A stretch of DNA of 64,000 bases from Vibrio fortis (GCF_000695685.1 NZ_JFFR01000002.1:930001-994000); one strand, 5' to 3'. Counted from the stretch's first letter, positions 7,498 to 17,846 are shown. Notes: generated from the sequence alone by a model not told the origin. Translations and numbers: made by a program.

Positions 7498-10400
7498 CTA
7501 GCCGTGTGAGGTACGACCTACCGTGTCGTGACTTAGAGCCTTATTCAACTCAGCCTCAACATGACCCGGAGCTCTTGTCGCACCTGAGATCAGACGATAC
7601 ATCGCAGGAATGACAAACAGAGTTACCAGTGTCGCAAAGCCCATACCGAAGAAGATAACCGTACCGACCGCAACGCGGCTCTCGTAACCAGCACCGGTTG
7701 ATGTAATCAGCGGAATGGCACCTGCCAGAGTGGTAAACGCTGTCATCATGATTGGACGCAGACGACGCGCAGACGCATCCACAATCGCTTTCTCAAACTC
7801 GATGCCACGGTCACGCAGTTGGTTGGCAAATTCCACGATCAAGATACCATTCTTAGTTACCATACCAATCAACATGATCATACCGATCTGGCTATAGACG
7901 TTCAGACCTTGGTTCATCAGCACCAAACCTAAGAAACCACCGAATATCCCCATAGGTACGGTGAACATCACCACCAACGGGTTGATGAAGCTTTCAAACT
8001 GGGCCGCTAGCACGAGGTAAGCAACCAGCATCGCTAAAGCAAAGACCACAAGAATGCTCGATTGGTTCTCTTTAAAGTCTTTAGACTCGCCAGAGTAACT
8101 CACCGAGATATCACCTGGCAGCATCTCAATCGCCTGCTCATCAAGGAAATCAAGTGCTTCACCTAAAGTGTAGCCATCCATCAAGTTCGCCTTAATGGTG
8201 ATCGACTTCTGCTTGTTGTAGTGAGACAGACGAATCGACGATGCAACTTCTTCAATCTTAGTCAGCGTATCTAGCGTGACTAGCTCACCAGACTGGGTTC
8301 TCATGTATATCTGACTAAGATCATTCGCGTTGTTGAAGCTATTTTCATCACCACGCAGGTAGACATCGTACTCTTCACCACGCTCTACGAAAGTGGTTTC
8401 ACTCTTACCGCCGAGCATGATCTCTAGGGTGTCAGAGATGTCTGAAACACTCACACCAAGCTCAGCAGCGCGTTGCTTGTCGACAGTTACCAACAGCTCA
8501 GGCGTTTTCTCTGAGTAGTCGATGTCGGCACCTTCCATCATTGGCGAGTCTTCAGCCGCTTGCTTCAAGATCTCAGCCCATTTTTGCAGTTCAGGGTAAT
8601 CAGAGCCACCAAGAACAAACTGAACCGGTTCGCTCGAGCCGCCACGGAAACCCGGCATAAATGGGAAAATACGTACATCCGGAATTCCCGTCAGTGCTTT
8701 TCTTACTTGACCTAGCGCTTCTTGAGCGGTTGCTTCTCGTTCATTCCAGTCTTCTAGAATCATGATCACAAAGCCGGTTTGGTCACCTGCGTTACCGCCG
8801 AATGCTGGCGACTGTAAGCTGAACGACTTCAAGAATCCTTGACCTAGTAGCGGCATCAAACGCTCTTCAACCAGATCCATGTTGGCAGACATGCGGTTAT
8901 AACTGGTCGCATCTGCACCACGAACAAACGCGAAGATCACACCTCGGTCTTCTTGTGGTGTTAGTTGTGCTGGCACTTGTTGCATTAAGCCGTAGCTGCC
9001 GCCCAGACACGCAATAATGATGATTGGTGCGGCCAAACGCCAAGCCAGAGCGCGACGCAAAACGCTGCGATAGCCTTTCTCTAGCTTGCCGAAAACACGC
9101 TCAACGAAGTGGTTGAAACGATTCGGTTTCACGTTAGCTTTTAAGATCTTACTGCCCAATACTGGCGTCAATGTTAGAGCAACTAACGACGAGAAGATCA
9201 CTGACATTGCTAATAGCACTGAGAATTCAGTGAACAGCAGGCCAACCATGCCATCCATAAAGGAGATCGGCAGGAATACCATCACCAGTACCAGCGTGGT
9301 CGCAATAACGGCAAAACCCACTTCGCGTGTACCTTTATAAGCCGCAAGCAGCGGCGATTCACCGCGTTCAATGTGGTGAAAAATATTCTCGACTACAACG
9401 ATAGCGTCATCCACTACCAAACCAATCGACAGGATCAAGGCCATCAAGGTGATCAAGTTAATCGAGAATCCAAAGTAGTACGCTGCAATAAATGAAGATA
9501 TCAGAGATACAGGCACCGTTACCGCAGGAATCAAAGTGGCACGTGCTTGGCCGATAAACACATACAGCACCAAGATAACCAAGCCACCAGTGATAAACAG
9601 CGTGCTGTACACCTCTGTAATTGAGCGGTCAATGAAGACAGTTGAGTCGTAGTCAATGGCTAAGCGCGTACCGTCAGGTAAGAACTTTTGAATGTTCTCT
9701 ACTTCTTTATGAACAAGGTCAGCCACTTCTAGAGGGTTCGCATCCGATTGTGGCACGATACCCATGCTCACGTTGACGATACCGTCACTCTTAAAGGTCG
9801 AGTTTTCGTTCTCTGCGCCAATATAGACATCAGCAACGTCTTTTAGGTAAATCGGTGAGTTGTCCGATGCACGCTTAACAACCAGATACTCGAAGTCTTC
9901 CGCTTGGGTATAAGAGCGTGCAGTGCGAACCGACATTACGATCGCATCGTTACGTACCTCGCCACCCGGGCTCTCAATGTTCTCGTTGCGTAGTGCAGTA
10001 GTAATGTCCGTTGCCGTCACACCACGGCCCGCCATCAACTCAGGCTTGAGTTTGACGTACATAACCTTATATAGGCCACCCGAGATATCAACCGAGCTAA
10101 CACCTGAAATCAGACTGAACCTGTCGATAAGCACACGTTCGGTGTAGTCCGTCAGTTGGGTTCGGTCCATTTCAGTGGAGCTAAGGTTGATGTATAACGA
10201 AGCTTCACCACTACCATTGTTCTTGTAAACAATCGGATCGTCTGCTTCATCAGGCAAAGAGCGTTGCGCACGGGCTACCGCATCACGAACGTCACTAACA
10301 CCAGTATTAAGGTCATAACCGAGTTCAAAGGTAATAGTGATACGTGAAGAGCCGTTTCGGGTCGTCGACTCGATCTCATCAATCCCACTAATACCAGATA

Positions 10401-10611
10401 GCTGATCCTCTAGATTGGAGGTGATCTGGCTTTCAATAATGGTCGCAGAAGCGCCTTCATAGCGAGTACTAATAGAAACAACTGGGCTCTCGATATCTGG
10501 CATTTCTCGTACGGCAAGTTTGCTGAACGAAACGATACCAAACACCACTAACAGCAAACTGAGAACCAGCGCTGCTACTGGTCTTTTTACTGAAACATCA
10601 GATAACAGCAT
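7498..10611 (-). CDS. RND-family efflux pump, inner-membrane permease (AcrB/HAE1-like)
   Basis: A 1037-residue proton-driven trimeric exporter with the usual 12 membrane helices and two large periplasmic loops. The N terminus 'SDVSVKRPVAALVLSLLLVV' is TM1. TM4 carries the proton-relay pair in 'SIGLVVDDAIVVVENI'. The second half has 'GMVTKNGILIVEFANQLRDRG' and 'RLRPIMMTAFTTLAGAIPL', both typical of HAE1 drug pumps rather than CusA metal pumps. Its start codon overlaps the stop of the adaptor gene (TAATG), so the two are translationally coupled. Substrates cannot be read from sequence. It may correspond to one of the Vibrio Vex/Vme pumps; which one is not certain. Confidence 0.95.
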   Translation of the reverse strand: MLLSDVSVKRPVAALVLSLLLVVFGIVSFSKLAVREMPDIESPVVSISTRYEGASATIIESQITSNLEDQLSGISGIDEIESTTRNGSSRITITFELGYDLNTGVSDVRDAVARAQRSLPDEADDPIVYKNNGSGEASLYINLSSTEMDRTQLTDYTERVLIDRFSLISGVSSVDISGGLYKVMYVKLKPELMAGRGVTATDITTALRNENIESPGGEVRNDAIVMSVRTARSYTQAEDFEYLVVKRASDNSPIYLKDVADVYIGAENENSTFKSDGIVNVSMGIVPQSDANPLEVADLVHKEVENIQKFLPDGTRLAIDYDSTVFIDRSITEVYSTLFITGGLVILVLYVFIGQARATLIPAVTVPVSLISSFIAAYYFGFSINLITLMALILSIGLVVDDAIVVVENIFHHIERGESPLLAAYKGTREVGFAVIATTLVLVMVFLPISFMDGMVGLLFTEFSVLLAMSVIFSSLVALTLTPVLGSKILKANVKPNRFNHFVERVFGKLEKGYRSVLRRALAWRLAAPIIIIACLGGSYGLMQQVPAQLTPQEDRGVIFAFVRGADATSYNRMSANMDLVEERLMPLLGQGFLKSFSLQSPAFGGNAGDQTGFVIMILEDWNEREATAQEALGQVRKALTGIPDVRIFPFMPGFRGGSSEPVQFVLGGSDYPELQKWAEILKQAAEDSPMMEGADIDYSEKTPELLVTVDKQRAAELGVSVSDISDTLEIMLGGKSETTFVERGEEYDVYLRGDENSFNNANDLSQIYMRTQSGELVTLDTLTKIEEVASSIRLSHYNKQKSITIKANLMDGYTLGEALDFLDEQAIEMLPGDISVSYSGESKDFKENQSSILVVFALAMLVAYLVLAAQFESFINPLVVMFTVPMGIFGGFLGLVLMNQGLNVYSQIGMIMLIGMVTKNGILIVEFANQLRDRGIEFEKAIVDASARRLRPIMMTAFTTLAGAIPLITSTGAGYESRVAVGTVIFFGMGFATLVTLFVIPAMYRLISGATRAPGHVEAELNKALSHDTVGRTSHG

Positions 10612-11678
10612 TAGTTAGATTCCTCTTGCTGAGGTTGACGCTTCGCTGATGTGGTTACACCAAGCTCTTGTACCTGAACGCCATCGCGCATGTTCACAAT
10701 GCCTTGGACCACGATCTTCTCACCAATATTGATACCTTTTTCGATAACTACTTCGTTACCAATACGAGCACCTAGGAATACTTCCGTGCGCGTCGCTTTA
10801 TTATCTTCGCCGACGACATAAACGTAACGCTTGGTACCTGAGTATTGCAGAGCCTGCACAGGGATAATCGGCGCTTCAACGGGTGGGAAGTCCATCTCAG
10901 CTGAAACGAGCATACCCGGCTTTAGATAGTCGTTCGGGTTATCGAAGTGAATACGAACACGCAGGTTCAGTGTTTCTGTGTTAATGCGTGAGTCGATACC
11001 TACTACAGTACCTGAGAATTCAGTATCGCCCCATGCACTTGTGCGTGCTGTTACTGTCATACCTTTTGAAAGCATCGCTAGGTAACGCTCTGGAACCTGA
11101 AGATCTAACTGCATCACAGATAAGTCATCCAGTGTCACCAATTCTGTACCTGAACTAACGAGTTTGCCGCGGCTAAAGTCGATAAAACCCACGGTGCCGG
11201 AAAATGGTGCTGAAATATGAAGGTCTTTTAGGTTGGCATTTGCTGCCGCCAGTCTCGCAAGTGCAATCTCTACACTGGTTTTCTGCGCATCAATTTCAGT
11301 TTGTGTGATAGCGTTTCTTTTTACTAAGCGCTCAAACTCGGCCAATTTACGACGTTCGTCTTTTAGATACGCTTTTGCTTCTGCCACCGCCGCTTTGGCT
11401 TTGTCGTCATCCAGTTGAACCAATAACTGGTCTTTCTTAACTTCTTGGTTAGCTTTGACATGAATAGAGTCAACTTTGCCAGAGATCTCAGAAGAGATGA
11501 TCACTGATTGCTCAGCTTCTAGCTTACCAACCAGTGAAAGTGACTGGTTAACTTGATGAATATCGACCTGCTCAGTAACGACAGTCACTGAACTTGGCCC
11601 CATGCGCTTAGCAACTACGGCTGGAGACGCCAAGATGATAGATAAGCTAAGTAGAGATAAAATGGATTTATGTGTCAT
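10611..11678 (-). CDS. RND efflux periplasmic adaptor (membrane fusion protein)
   Basis: A 355-residue HlyD/AcrA-type adaptor. A signal peptide (about residues 1-23) has no lipobox, so it is probably anchored otherwise or free. A split lipoyl domain follows (GKVDSIHVKANQEVKKDQLLVQLD ... LHISAPFSGTVGFIDF), with a short alpha-hairpin between the halves. Then come the beta-barrel (LDLQVPERYL, FSGTVVGIDSRIN) and membrane-proximal domains. It links the downstream RND permease to an outer-membrane TolC-type channel. No channel gene is in the operon, so TolC encoded elsewhere is likely used. Confidence 0.94.
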   Translation of the reverse strand: MTHKSILSLLSLSIILASPAVVAKRMGPSSVTVVTEQVDIHQVNQSLSLVGKLEAEQSVIISSEISGKVDSIHVKANQEVKKDQLLVQLDDDKAKAAVAEAKAYLKDERRKLAEFERLVKRNAITQTEIDAQKTSVEIALARLAAANANLKDLHISAPFSGTVGFIDFSRGKLVSSGTELVTLDDLSVMQLDLQVPERYLAMLSKGMTVTARTSAWGDTEFSGTVVGIDSRINTETLNLRVRIHFDNPNDYLKPGMLVSAEMDFPPVEAPIIPVQALQYSGTKRYVYVVGEDNKATRTEVFLGARIGNEVVIEKGINIGEKIVVQGIVNMRDGVQVQELGVTTSAKRQPQQEESN

Positions 11679-12100
11679 AACGATAGTCTGTAAGTTAGAT
11701 TCGAGATCTCTATAAAGTAATTAACCGTATTCTATCAACTGATAGCAATGAATAACGTCAAGAAGTGTAAATGTCGCTAAATTATGCTGACACTCGGTAA
11801 AATATCGCGAGTCTAGCCAACTTTAATGGTCGACTAAATACAATTACTTTCGGCATTTACGGTAATTACGCACTCTATAATTTAGGACAGCAATACGGTA
11901 CAGCCAGAACATATGTTCACTTACCGAGCAAAACGCGCACTTTTCGCTATCTTTGCCCAAAAAGGCAGCATTCAACACAAAACCATAAGAAAAACTCTTT
12001 ACAGGTTAAACGTGTTTGCTATGATGCGCTCCGCACTTGAGAGATGCGTTGGGAAAAACATTTCTTAAGCCTATCCACTAAGAGATAGGAAAACACCCCT
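11679..12100. other. 422-bp intergenic region: RND operon promoter side and tRNA promoter
   Basis: The left part drives the RND operon leftwards, the right part the tRNA array rightwards. The perfect palindrome GAACATATGTTC lies at 11907-11918 and could be a repressor site. No gene is seen in this stretch. Confidence 0.5.
11998..12025 (+). promoter_or_regulatory. Promoter of the tRNA-Tyr array
   Basis: TTTACA (11998-12003) and TATGAT (12020-12025) are 16 bp apart. A GC-rich discriminator (GCGCTCCGC) follows, the type seen at stringently controlled stable-RNA promoters. Confidence 0.7.
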
Positions 12101-12185
<85 letters not shown>

Positions 12186-12274
12186 TATTCTTCTTAACTC
12201 CTTAGAGATAAGAAAACCTCGATTGAATCGTTGGGAAAACTTCAATTGAGCCTATGTTAGATAGGAAACACCCT

Positions 12275-12379
<105 letters not shown>

Positions 12380-12402
12380 TATATTAGATAGGAAAACACC
12401 CT

Positions 12403-12534
<132 letters not shown>

Positions 12535-12560
12535 AGCCTATTTTAGATAGGAAACACCCT

Positions 12561-12645
<85 letters not shown>

Positions 12646-12663
12646 TATTCTCTTAAGAGATCG

Positions 12664-12691
12664 AAAAGCCAACTCACTGAGTTGGCTTTTT
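12664..12691 (+). terminator. Terminator of the tRNA-Tyr array
   Basis: AAAAGCCAACTCA and TGAGTTGGCTTTT form a compact hairpin with a T7 tail. Confidence 0.9.
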
Positions 12692-12912
12692 TTATATCTA
12701 GCCATACTAATATCACCGTAGGTTTGGCTCATACTTTGTAGACCTACAAAACTTGATGCATTCAATACTTCTAATTTTTCCTCCATTCGATATGCGCGAA
12801 CCTTATTAATCGATTGATACATATCAACATTTTATAAAACAACAAGCATAAAGTCCCCTTGCGAATACTAATTAAAAAGCACAATGTCTTTTAGGCTAAG
12901 CAAGGAAAAAAC

Positions 12913-14160
12913 ATGAATAATCACAATTGGATGATGGTGAGTCTGTGTCTTATCGGATTAACAGCGTGTGGCGGAGAAGGCTCGAGTTCCCCTTCTACCC
13001 CGGTATCATCTGCTATTTCTACCAATCAATATCTACCTGCGCAGAATGGCGCAACTTGGACTTACAGCGACGATAACACCGGGCAAAGCTACAAAGTCAC
13101 GAGTTCTCCAGTCACAGTAAACACCGACGGCAGTGAAACATTCTCGCTTAACTGGCCACACAGCGGGTTCAAGCAATCCTTTGAATATAAAGATCAGAGA
13201 CTTTATCTAGATGGCCTCACCTTTAATCCAGTCATGGTGAATGGCACCCGTTACACAGCTCAATTTGATATCTCCGAAGCTCCCTTTCTTCTACTCCCGG
13301 CCTATGCGGAGCTAGGCGAACGGTCAGATGCAGGCTACAGCGAAGCGACTACAACAATCACTCCCGACCCGGGACCCGCTTTTACTAGCGTGTTACCAAT
13401 CTGGAAAAACCACGGAATTGAGACCGTTGTGACTCAGCATGGCTCTTATGAGGCCGTACATATTGAGTTTGTTTTAGCGTTTGATGTTACGGTCTACTCT
13501 CCAACATACGGTGCAATTAGTCTTGACCAAATCTCATTAAGGCAAGAGCTTTGGTTTACGCCGAGTATCGGTATCATCAAAATCAAGGACACCAGTGCTT
13601 CAGTTACCAATCCAACCGAACTCACACTCGATGGCTTCAATCGTTTTAGAGACGAACAGGATGAAATCACAGCGACACTGCCAGCAGCCATTGAGATTGA
13701 CGAACAAAGCCCTTGGAAAAACTTACACAGCGCTTTTGGTGTTGATGCCTTTTATGGTACATGGCAAGAAAATGCCAACACCTGTTCACCAGCTCCTACT
13801 GATGACTCTCGCTATCAACTCACATTGTCTGAACAAAGCTACATATTAACCAAAGTCACCTACCAAAATGGCGACTGTGGCGTTGAAGGAACAAACGTAT
13901 TTAAAACTGAGTCCGTGAAGAGCGGTGGTTACAAGTTTATTGATGATGGGCAACAATCAGATTCGGTATCACTTAAGCTCAGTGTTCAGTCCGAAACCCT
14001 ACGTGAACAACTTCCTGATAGTCCTTGGGGGGATTACTACGATGGAACAAGCGGTGTTGAAGAGATCATCAGTCTCAAAAAGACTGCCGATGACCAGCTA
14101 AAATTTGAGATCTATGATTGGGGAAGTATGCACAACCATACGTTGAACTATACCCCTTAG
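12913..14160 (+). CDS. Putative lipoprotein, function unknown
   Basis: A 415-residue protein with a signal peptide and lipobox LTAC; Cys19 would be lipidated. A Gly/Ser-rich linker follows (GGEGSSSPSTPVSS). The body is rich in beta-forming, aromatic and acidic residues. A segment 'YLPAQNGATWTYSDD' resembles the start of secreted beta-domain proteins, and four scattered cysteines are seen in the mature part. There is no catalytic motif. It follows the tRNA array and is bounded by terminators, so it is a single-gene unit, possibly an accessory insertion beside tRNA genes. An outer-membrane or surface location is inferred from the lipobox only. Confidence 0.8.
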   Translation: MNNHNWMMVSLCLIGLTACGGEGSSSPSTPVSSAISTNQYLPAQNGATWTYSDDNTGQSYKVTSSPVTVNTDGSETFSLNWPHSGFKQSFEYKDQRLYLDGLTFNPVMVNGTRYTAQFDISEAPFLLLPAYAELGERSDAGYSEATTTITPDPGPAFTSVLPIWKNHGIETVVTQHGSYEAVHIEFVLAFDVTVYSPTYGAISLDQISLRQELWFTPSIGIIKIKDTSASVTNPTELTLDGFNRFRDEQDEITATLPAAIEIDEQSPWKNLHSAFGVDAFYGTWQENANTCSPAPTDDSRYQLTLSEQSYILTKVTYQNGDCGVEGTNVFKTESVKSGGYKFIDDGQQSDSVSLKLSVQSETLREQLPDSPWGDYYDGTSGVEEIISLKKTADDQLKFEIYDWGSMHNHTLNYTP

Positions 14161-14187
14161 CTTCACAGATGATTTATCACCAATAAA

Positions 14188-14219
14188 AAGAGCCCTTGCC
14201 ATAACAGCAAGGGCTCTTA
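14188..14219. terminator. Bidirectional terminator
   Basis: AAGAGCCCTTGC pairs with GCAAGGGCTCTT around CATAACA, between the convergent lipoprotein and Tim44-like genes. Confidence 0.9.
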
Positions 14220-14242
14220 GTCTAATCACGAAACTGGATTAA

Positions 14243-15151
14243 TTAGCCTTGGATACCAACGATCAACCAAGGTGCATTTGGCGCAGTAAGGTCGCGCTCT
14301 AAATGCCAGATGTCCGTAATATCTTCTTCGATACCTTCTACTGAATCACGGTAACGACCGCTGAATTGAAGGCTCAATTGCGCTTTGCTGCCGTCATGGT
14401 CAGCACGAACAATTTCCGCATCTACGTACATTACGTCTGTATGTTGCTCACCTTCAAGCTTATTGCGCTCTGCTTTTAGGTCTTCAAACAGACTTGGAGA
14501 TACATACTCTTCAATCGTATTAAGCTCATTGTGGTTCCAAGCGCCTTGTAAGGTACGGTAGTGCTCACGAGAACCGTTAATGAATGCCGCTTGATCAAAA
14601 CCCGGTGGGTAGTTATGAGGAACATCGCTTTGTGCGCCAAAGCCAAAACCGCCAGCTGTGCCTTGTGATTGAGGCTGTGCTTGTTCAAAGTTATGAACGT
14701 TTGGCTGCTGTTGTGGTTGCTCAAACTTGTTCTGACCCATACCACCAAACGCAGGCTGCTGGCCGCGTTGCTGATTCATTGAGCCCTGCTTAGCACCCAA
14801 CATGCCACGTAGGAATTTAAATGCTAGGAACGCAATCAGACCCATGATCAGGATATCCATGAACTGGATACCTTCAAAAGCGCCACCAAAGAATGCCGCT
14901 AACAGGCCACCAGCCAGTAGGCCGCCTAATAGACCACCCATTAGACCTTTTTTACTAGAGCCAGCCGCATTTGTCTTGCCAGCTTGGTCTTGCTTAATCG
15001 AGTTTGTGTTTTGCTGTTGTTGTTTAGGAGCGGGAGCCGTTTTGAAACTTTTACCAAATGACTTACCACCACCAAACTTTTTCGCTTCTGCGATTGGTGT
15101 CACCGCGACTGATACCATCATAATCGCGATTAGTGAGAAAAATCGTTTCAT
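14243..15151 (-). CDS. Tim44-like domain membrane protein
   Basis: A 302-residue protein. A signal peptide (to about residue 23, AEA) is followed by a low-complexity Lys/Gly and Gln-rich stretch. A glycine-rich membrane hairpin spans about 68-115 (GLMGGLLGGLLAGGLLAAFF, then a second segment). A second Gln/Gly-rich linker and a C-terminal Tim44-like domain (about 185-302: 'AFINGSREHYRTLQGAWNHNELNTIEEYVSP' in outline) complete it. Bacterial Tim44-like proteins are membrane-associated with poorly known roles. It is transcribed away from the TetR gene, sharing a 196-bp region. Confidence 0.88.
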   Translation of the reverse strand: MKRFFSLIAIMMVSVAVTPIAEAKKFGGGKSFGKSFKTAPAPKQQQQNTNSIKQDQAGKTNAAGSSKKGLMGGLLGGLLAGGLLAAFFGGAFEGIQFMDILIMGLIAFLAFKFLRGMLGAKQGSMNQQRGQQPAFGGMGQNKFEQPQQQPNVHNFEQAQPQSQGTAGGFGFGAQSDVPHNYPPGFDQAAFINGSREHYRTLQGAWNHNELNTIEEYVSPSLFEDLKAERNKLEGEQHTDVMYVDAEIVRADHDGSKAQLSLQFSGRYRDSVEGIEEDITDIWHLERDLTAPNAPWLIVGIQG

Positions 15152-15318
15152 TCTTATCCTTTATAGGTTTCGTTATCTTTCGACTCTTTAATCATACTCG
15201 TTAACAATGAACAATGAAATATTCACAGCCGCTACACATGTATCATAATATTGCTGAGATTAATTTAACCCTTATAGAGTAAAGCATTGACGCCCACTAG
15301 AGCGGGCGACTAAAATAT

Positions 15319-15331
15319 TGAACGTTGTTCA
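15319..15331. promoter_or_regulatory. Candidate TetR operator upstream of the TetR gene
   Basis: TGAACGTTGTTCA is a perfect 5-3-5 inverted repeat ending 16 bp before the tetR ATG. This is a typical place for autorepression. Confidence 0.5.
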
Positions 15332-15347
15332 TTAATAGAAGTTCACC

Positions 15348-15938
15348 ATGGCCAGAAGAAACGATCACACGCGCGAGCAATTAGTTCAGCTCACACTCGA
15401 CACAGTTACTCAATTTTTAGAAGAACACTCATATCACGAGTTGAGCCTTCGAAAAATCGCGAACATGATTGGATATGTGCCAAGTACCCTTGTTAATGTA
15501 TTCGGCAACTACAACCTGCTTCTTCTGCACGTTGTTGCCAAAACACTTGATGAACTGTCTGCTGAAGCGACTGTGGCGGTTGAGCAATCAAGCAACCCAC
15601 AAGATGCACTGTTTAACCTAGCTTACTGTTATCACGACTTTGCTCTTAAGCACCCAAACCGTTGGCAATTGGTGTTCGAACACAACATGAATGGTGAAAA
15701 CCTACCTCAGTGGCAATCGAACCGTATCGATAAAATGACGGGTATGCTTGAGCAACTGTTACTTGCTATTGCCCCACATCACACTGAAAAAGAAGTACTG
15801 AAAGCAAGCCGAGTATTATGGTCTGGCGTGCACGGTATTACGCTGCTGAGCGTCGATGACAAGTTCTTCGCTTCCGAGCCAATTGATGGTAAAGACCTGA
15901 TTAATAACTTATTATCAAATTACTTAACCAATTGGTAA
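15348..15938 (+). CDS. TetR/AcrR-family transcriptional regulator
   Basis: A 196-residue protein. The N-terminal TetR helix-turn-helix covers about residues 8-55 (LSLRKIANMIGYVPSTLVNVFGNYNLLL in outline), followed by an all-helical ligand-binding domain with 'ALKHPNRWQLVFEHNM', typical of the TetR_C regulators of this type. The downstream MFS-acyltransferase gene begins a few tens of bases later and is very likely co-transcribed, so the regulator probably responds to a lipid or membrane signal. The self-operator proposed at 15319 fits autoregulation. Confidence 0.9.
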   Translation: MARRNDHTREQLVQLTLDTVTQFLEEHSYHELSLRKIANMIGYVPSTLVNVFGNYNLLLLHVVAKTLDELSAEATVAVEQSSNPQDALFNLAYCYHDFALKHPNRWQLVFEHNMNGENLPQWQSNRIDKMTGMLEQLLLAIAPHHTEKEVLKASRVLWSGVHGITLLSVDDKFFASEPIDGKDLINNLLSNYLTNW

Positions 15939-15971
15939 GCCATTCCAGTGGCAAATGAACAAGGTTCGCAT

Positions 15972-17846
15972 ATGAAGAGCAGCAGCCAATCTTCGCTGTT
16001 AACGCAACAAAGGTTCCTACCCTATTTTATTACCCAGTTTCTAGGGGCCTTTAACGACAATATCTTCAAGAATGTGTTGCTGCTGTTTGTCGCTTTCGCC
16101 AGCGTCGACACATTACCCATCTCTAGCAACCTCTTCATTAATCTAGCTGCTGGTCTGTTTATACTGCCATTCTTCCTGTTTTCTGCACTGGCAGGCGTAC
16201 TCGCCGATAAATACGAAAAGTCGTGGTTCATTCGTAAGGTTAAGCTGCTCGAGATCGTGATTATGTCCTTGGGTGCTATTGGCTTTATCTACGAAAGCTA
16301 CGGCATTCTCTTGCTATTGCTGTTCCTTATGGGAACCCAAAGCGCTTTCTTCGGGCCAGTTAAATACGCGCTGTTGCCGCAACAACTTGAACCTAAAGAG
16401 CTTGTCTCTGGTAACGCTTTGGTCGAAACCGGCACCTTCCTGGCGATTCTTATTGGTACTTTAGGCGCGGGGATCATTGCCTCTCATGAGAGTGCAAAGA
16501 TCGTGGCTTCAGTGTGTATCGTTCTATTCGCTGTGATGGGTTATGGTGCTAGCTGCTTTATCCCTAATGCACCAAGCAATGCGCCAGACATGAAAATCAA
16601 ATGGCGACCAATTGCGCTTACTCGCCAAACACTAAAGATTGCTAAAAAAGACCGTCCGACTTTCCAAGCGCTGATGGCCATCAGCTGGTTCTGGTTCTTA
16701 GGCGCGGCATACTTAACCCAATTCCCTAACTTTACCAAGATTCATTTGAACGGTACCGAGAGCGCGGTGGCTTTCTTGCTAGCCCTGTTCTCTATTGGTA
16801 TCGCTATTGGTTCATTAGCTTGTGACAAGCTCTCTAATCACCGTATTGAGATTGGCATCGTCCCTATGGGAAGCTTGGGTATTTCCTTGTTTGGATTGCT
16901 GATGGCTATTTCAGTCCCAGAGAGTTTGCCTCAATTCGAATCCTTTGATCAGTTTATTGTTCACTCTGATCTCTGGCCACTGTTTGCATACCTGCTGCTT
17001 CTTGGTATTTCCGGTGGTATTTTCATCGTTCCGCTGTACGCCTTAATGCAGTTCAGAGCTGAACCAAACGAACGAGCTCAAGTGATTGCAGGGCTAAACA
17101 TTTACAACTCTCTGTTTATGGTTGGCAGCGCAGTACTCGGTATCATCTGTTTAAGCCTGCTTGAAATGGACATTGTTGACCTGTTCATTCTATTGGCCGC
17201 AATGAATACGCTCGTGGTTCTGTACCTCTTCTATCAAGTACCTATTTACGCATTCCGGTTTTTCACTTGGGTTGTGACTCATACCATGTATCGAGTGAAG
17301 CATAAGAATCTACATCACTTGCCTGAAAAGGGCGGGGCGTTGATTATTTGTAACCACGTAAGCTATATGGATGCACTACTACTGAGTGCGGTTTGCCCTC
17401 GTTTGATTCGATTTGTAATGGAAGAGGACTACGCCAAGCTGCCGCCTATTCGCCGATTCTTAAAACGCGCTGGGGTAATTCCGATTTCAGCGACCAATCG
17501 ACGTTCAATCCGCAATGCTTTCAACGAGGTCGAGCAAGCTCTGCATGATGGACACATTGTCTGCATCTTCCCTGAAGGGCGTTTAACGTCTGATGGTGAG
17601 GTGGGTGAGTTCATGCGCGGTATGGAGCTGATCATCAAGCGCTCTCCTGTTCCAGTCATCCCTATGGCATTGAAAGGCCTTTGGGGTAGCTATTTCAGCC
17701 GCTACAAAGGTCGAGCTTGTAAAGGCCTACCAACTCGATTTTGGACCAAACTTGAGATTGAAGCAGGCGACGCTATCGATCCAAAACAAGCTTCATGCGA
17801 TGTACTGCATCAGAAAGTCGTCGAACTGCGCGGTGATTTTCGTTAG
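15972..17846 (+). CDS. Fusion of an MFS lysophospholipid transporter (LplT-like) and a 1-acylglycerophosphate-type acyltransferase (PlsC-like)
   Basis: A 624-residue protein from the ATG at 15972, which follows AAGG; a GTG at 15948 would add 8 residues. Residues about 10-400 form a 12-helix major facilitator transporter with 'FITQFLGAFNDNIFKNVLLL', the LplT signature. Residues about 420-620 are a PlsC acyltransferase with block I 'NHVSYMDALL' (H-x4-D) and block III 'FPEGRLTSDGEV'. LplT flips lysophosphatidylethanolamine inward and Aas re-acylates it. Here transport and acyl transfer are joined, but the acyl-ACP synthetase domain of E. coli Aas is absent. Remodelling of membrane phospholipid is the likely job. 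Confidence 0.9.
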   Translation: MKSSSQSSLLTQQRFLPYFITQFLGAFNDNIFKNVLLLFVAFASVDTLPISSNLFINLAAGLFILPFFLFSALAGVLADKYEKSWFIRKVKLLEIVIMSLGAIGFIYESYGILLLLLFLMGTQSAFFGPVKYALLPQQLEPKELVSGNALVETGTFLAILIGTLGAGIIASHESAKIVASVCIVLFAVMGYGASCFIPNAPSNAPDMKIKWRPIALTRQTLKIAKKDRPTFQALMAISWFWFLGAAYLTQFPNFTKIHLNGTESAVAFLLALFSIGIAIGSLACDKLSNHRIEIGIVPMGSLGISLFGLLMAISVPESLPQFESFDQFIVHSDLWPLFAYLLLLGISGGIFIVPLYALMQFRAEPNERAQVIAGLNIYNSLFMVGSAVLGIICLSLLEMDIVDLFILLAAMNTLVVLYLFYQVPIYAFRFFTWVVTHTMYRVKHKNLHHLPEKGGALIICNHVSYMDALLLSAVCPRLIRFVMEEDYAKLPPIRRFLKRAGVIPISATNRRSIRNAFNEVEQALHDGHIVCIFPEGRLTSDGEVGEFMRGMELIIKRSPVPVIPMALKGLWGSYFSRYKGRACKGLPTRFWTKLEIEAGDAIDPKQASCDVLHQKVVELRGDFR

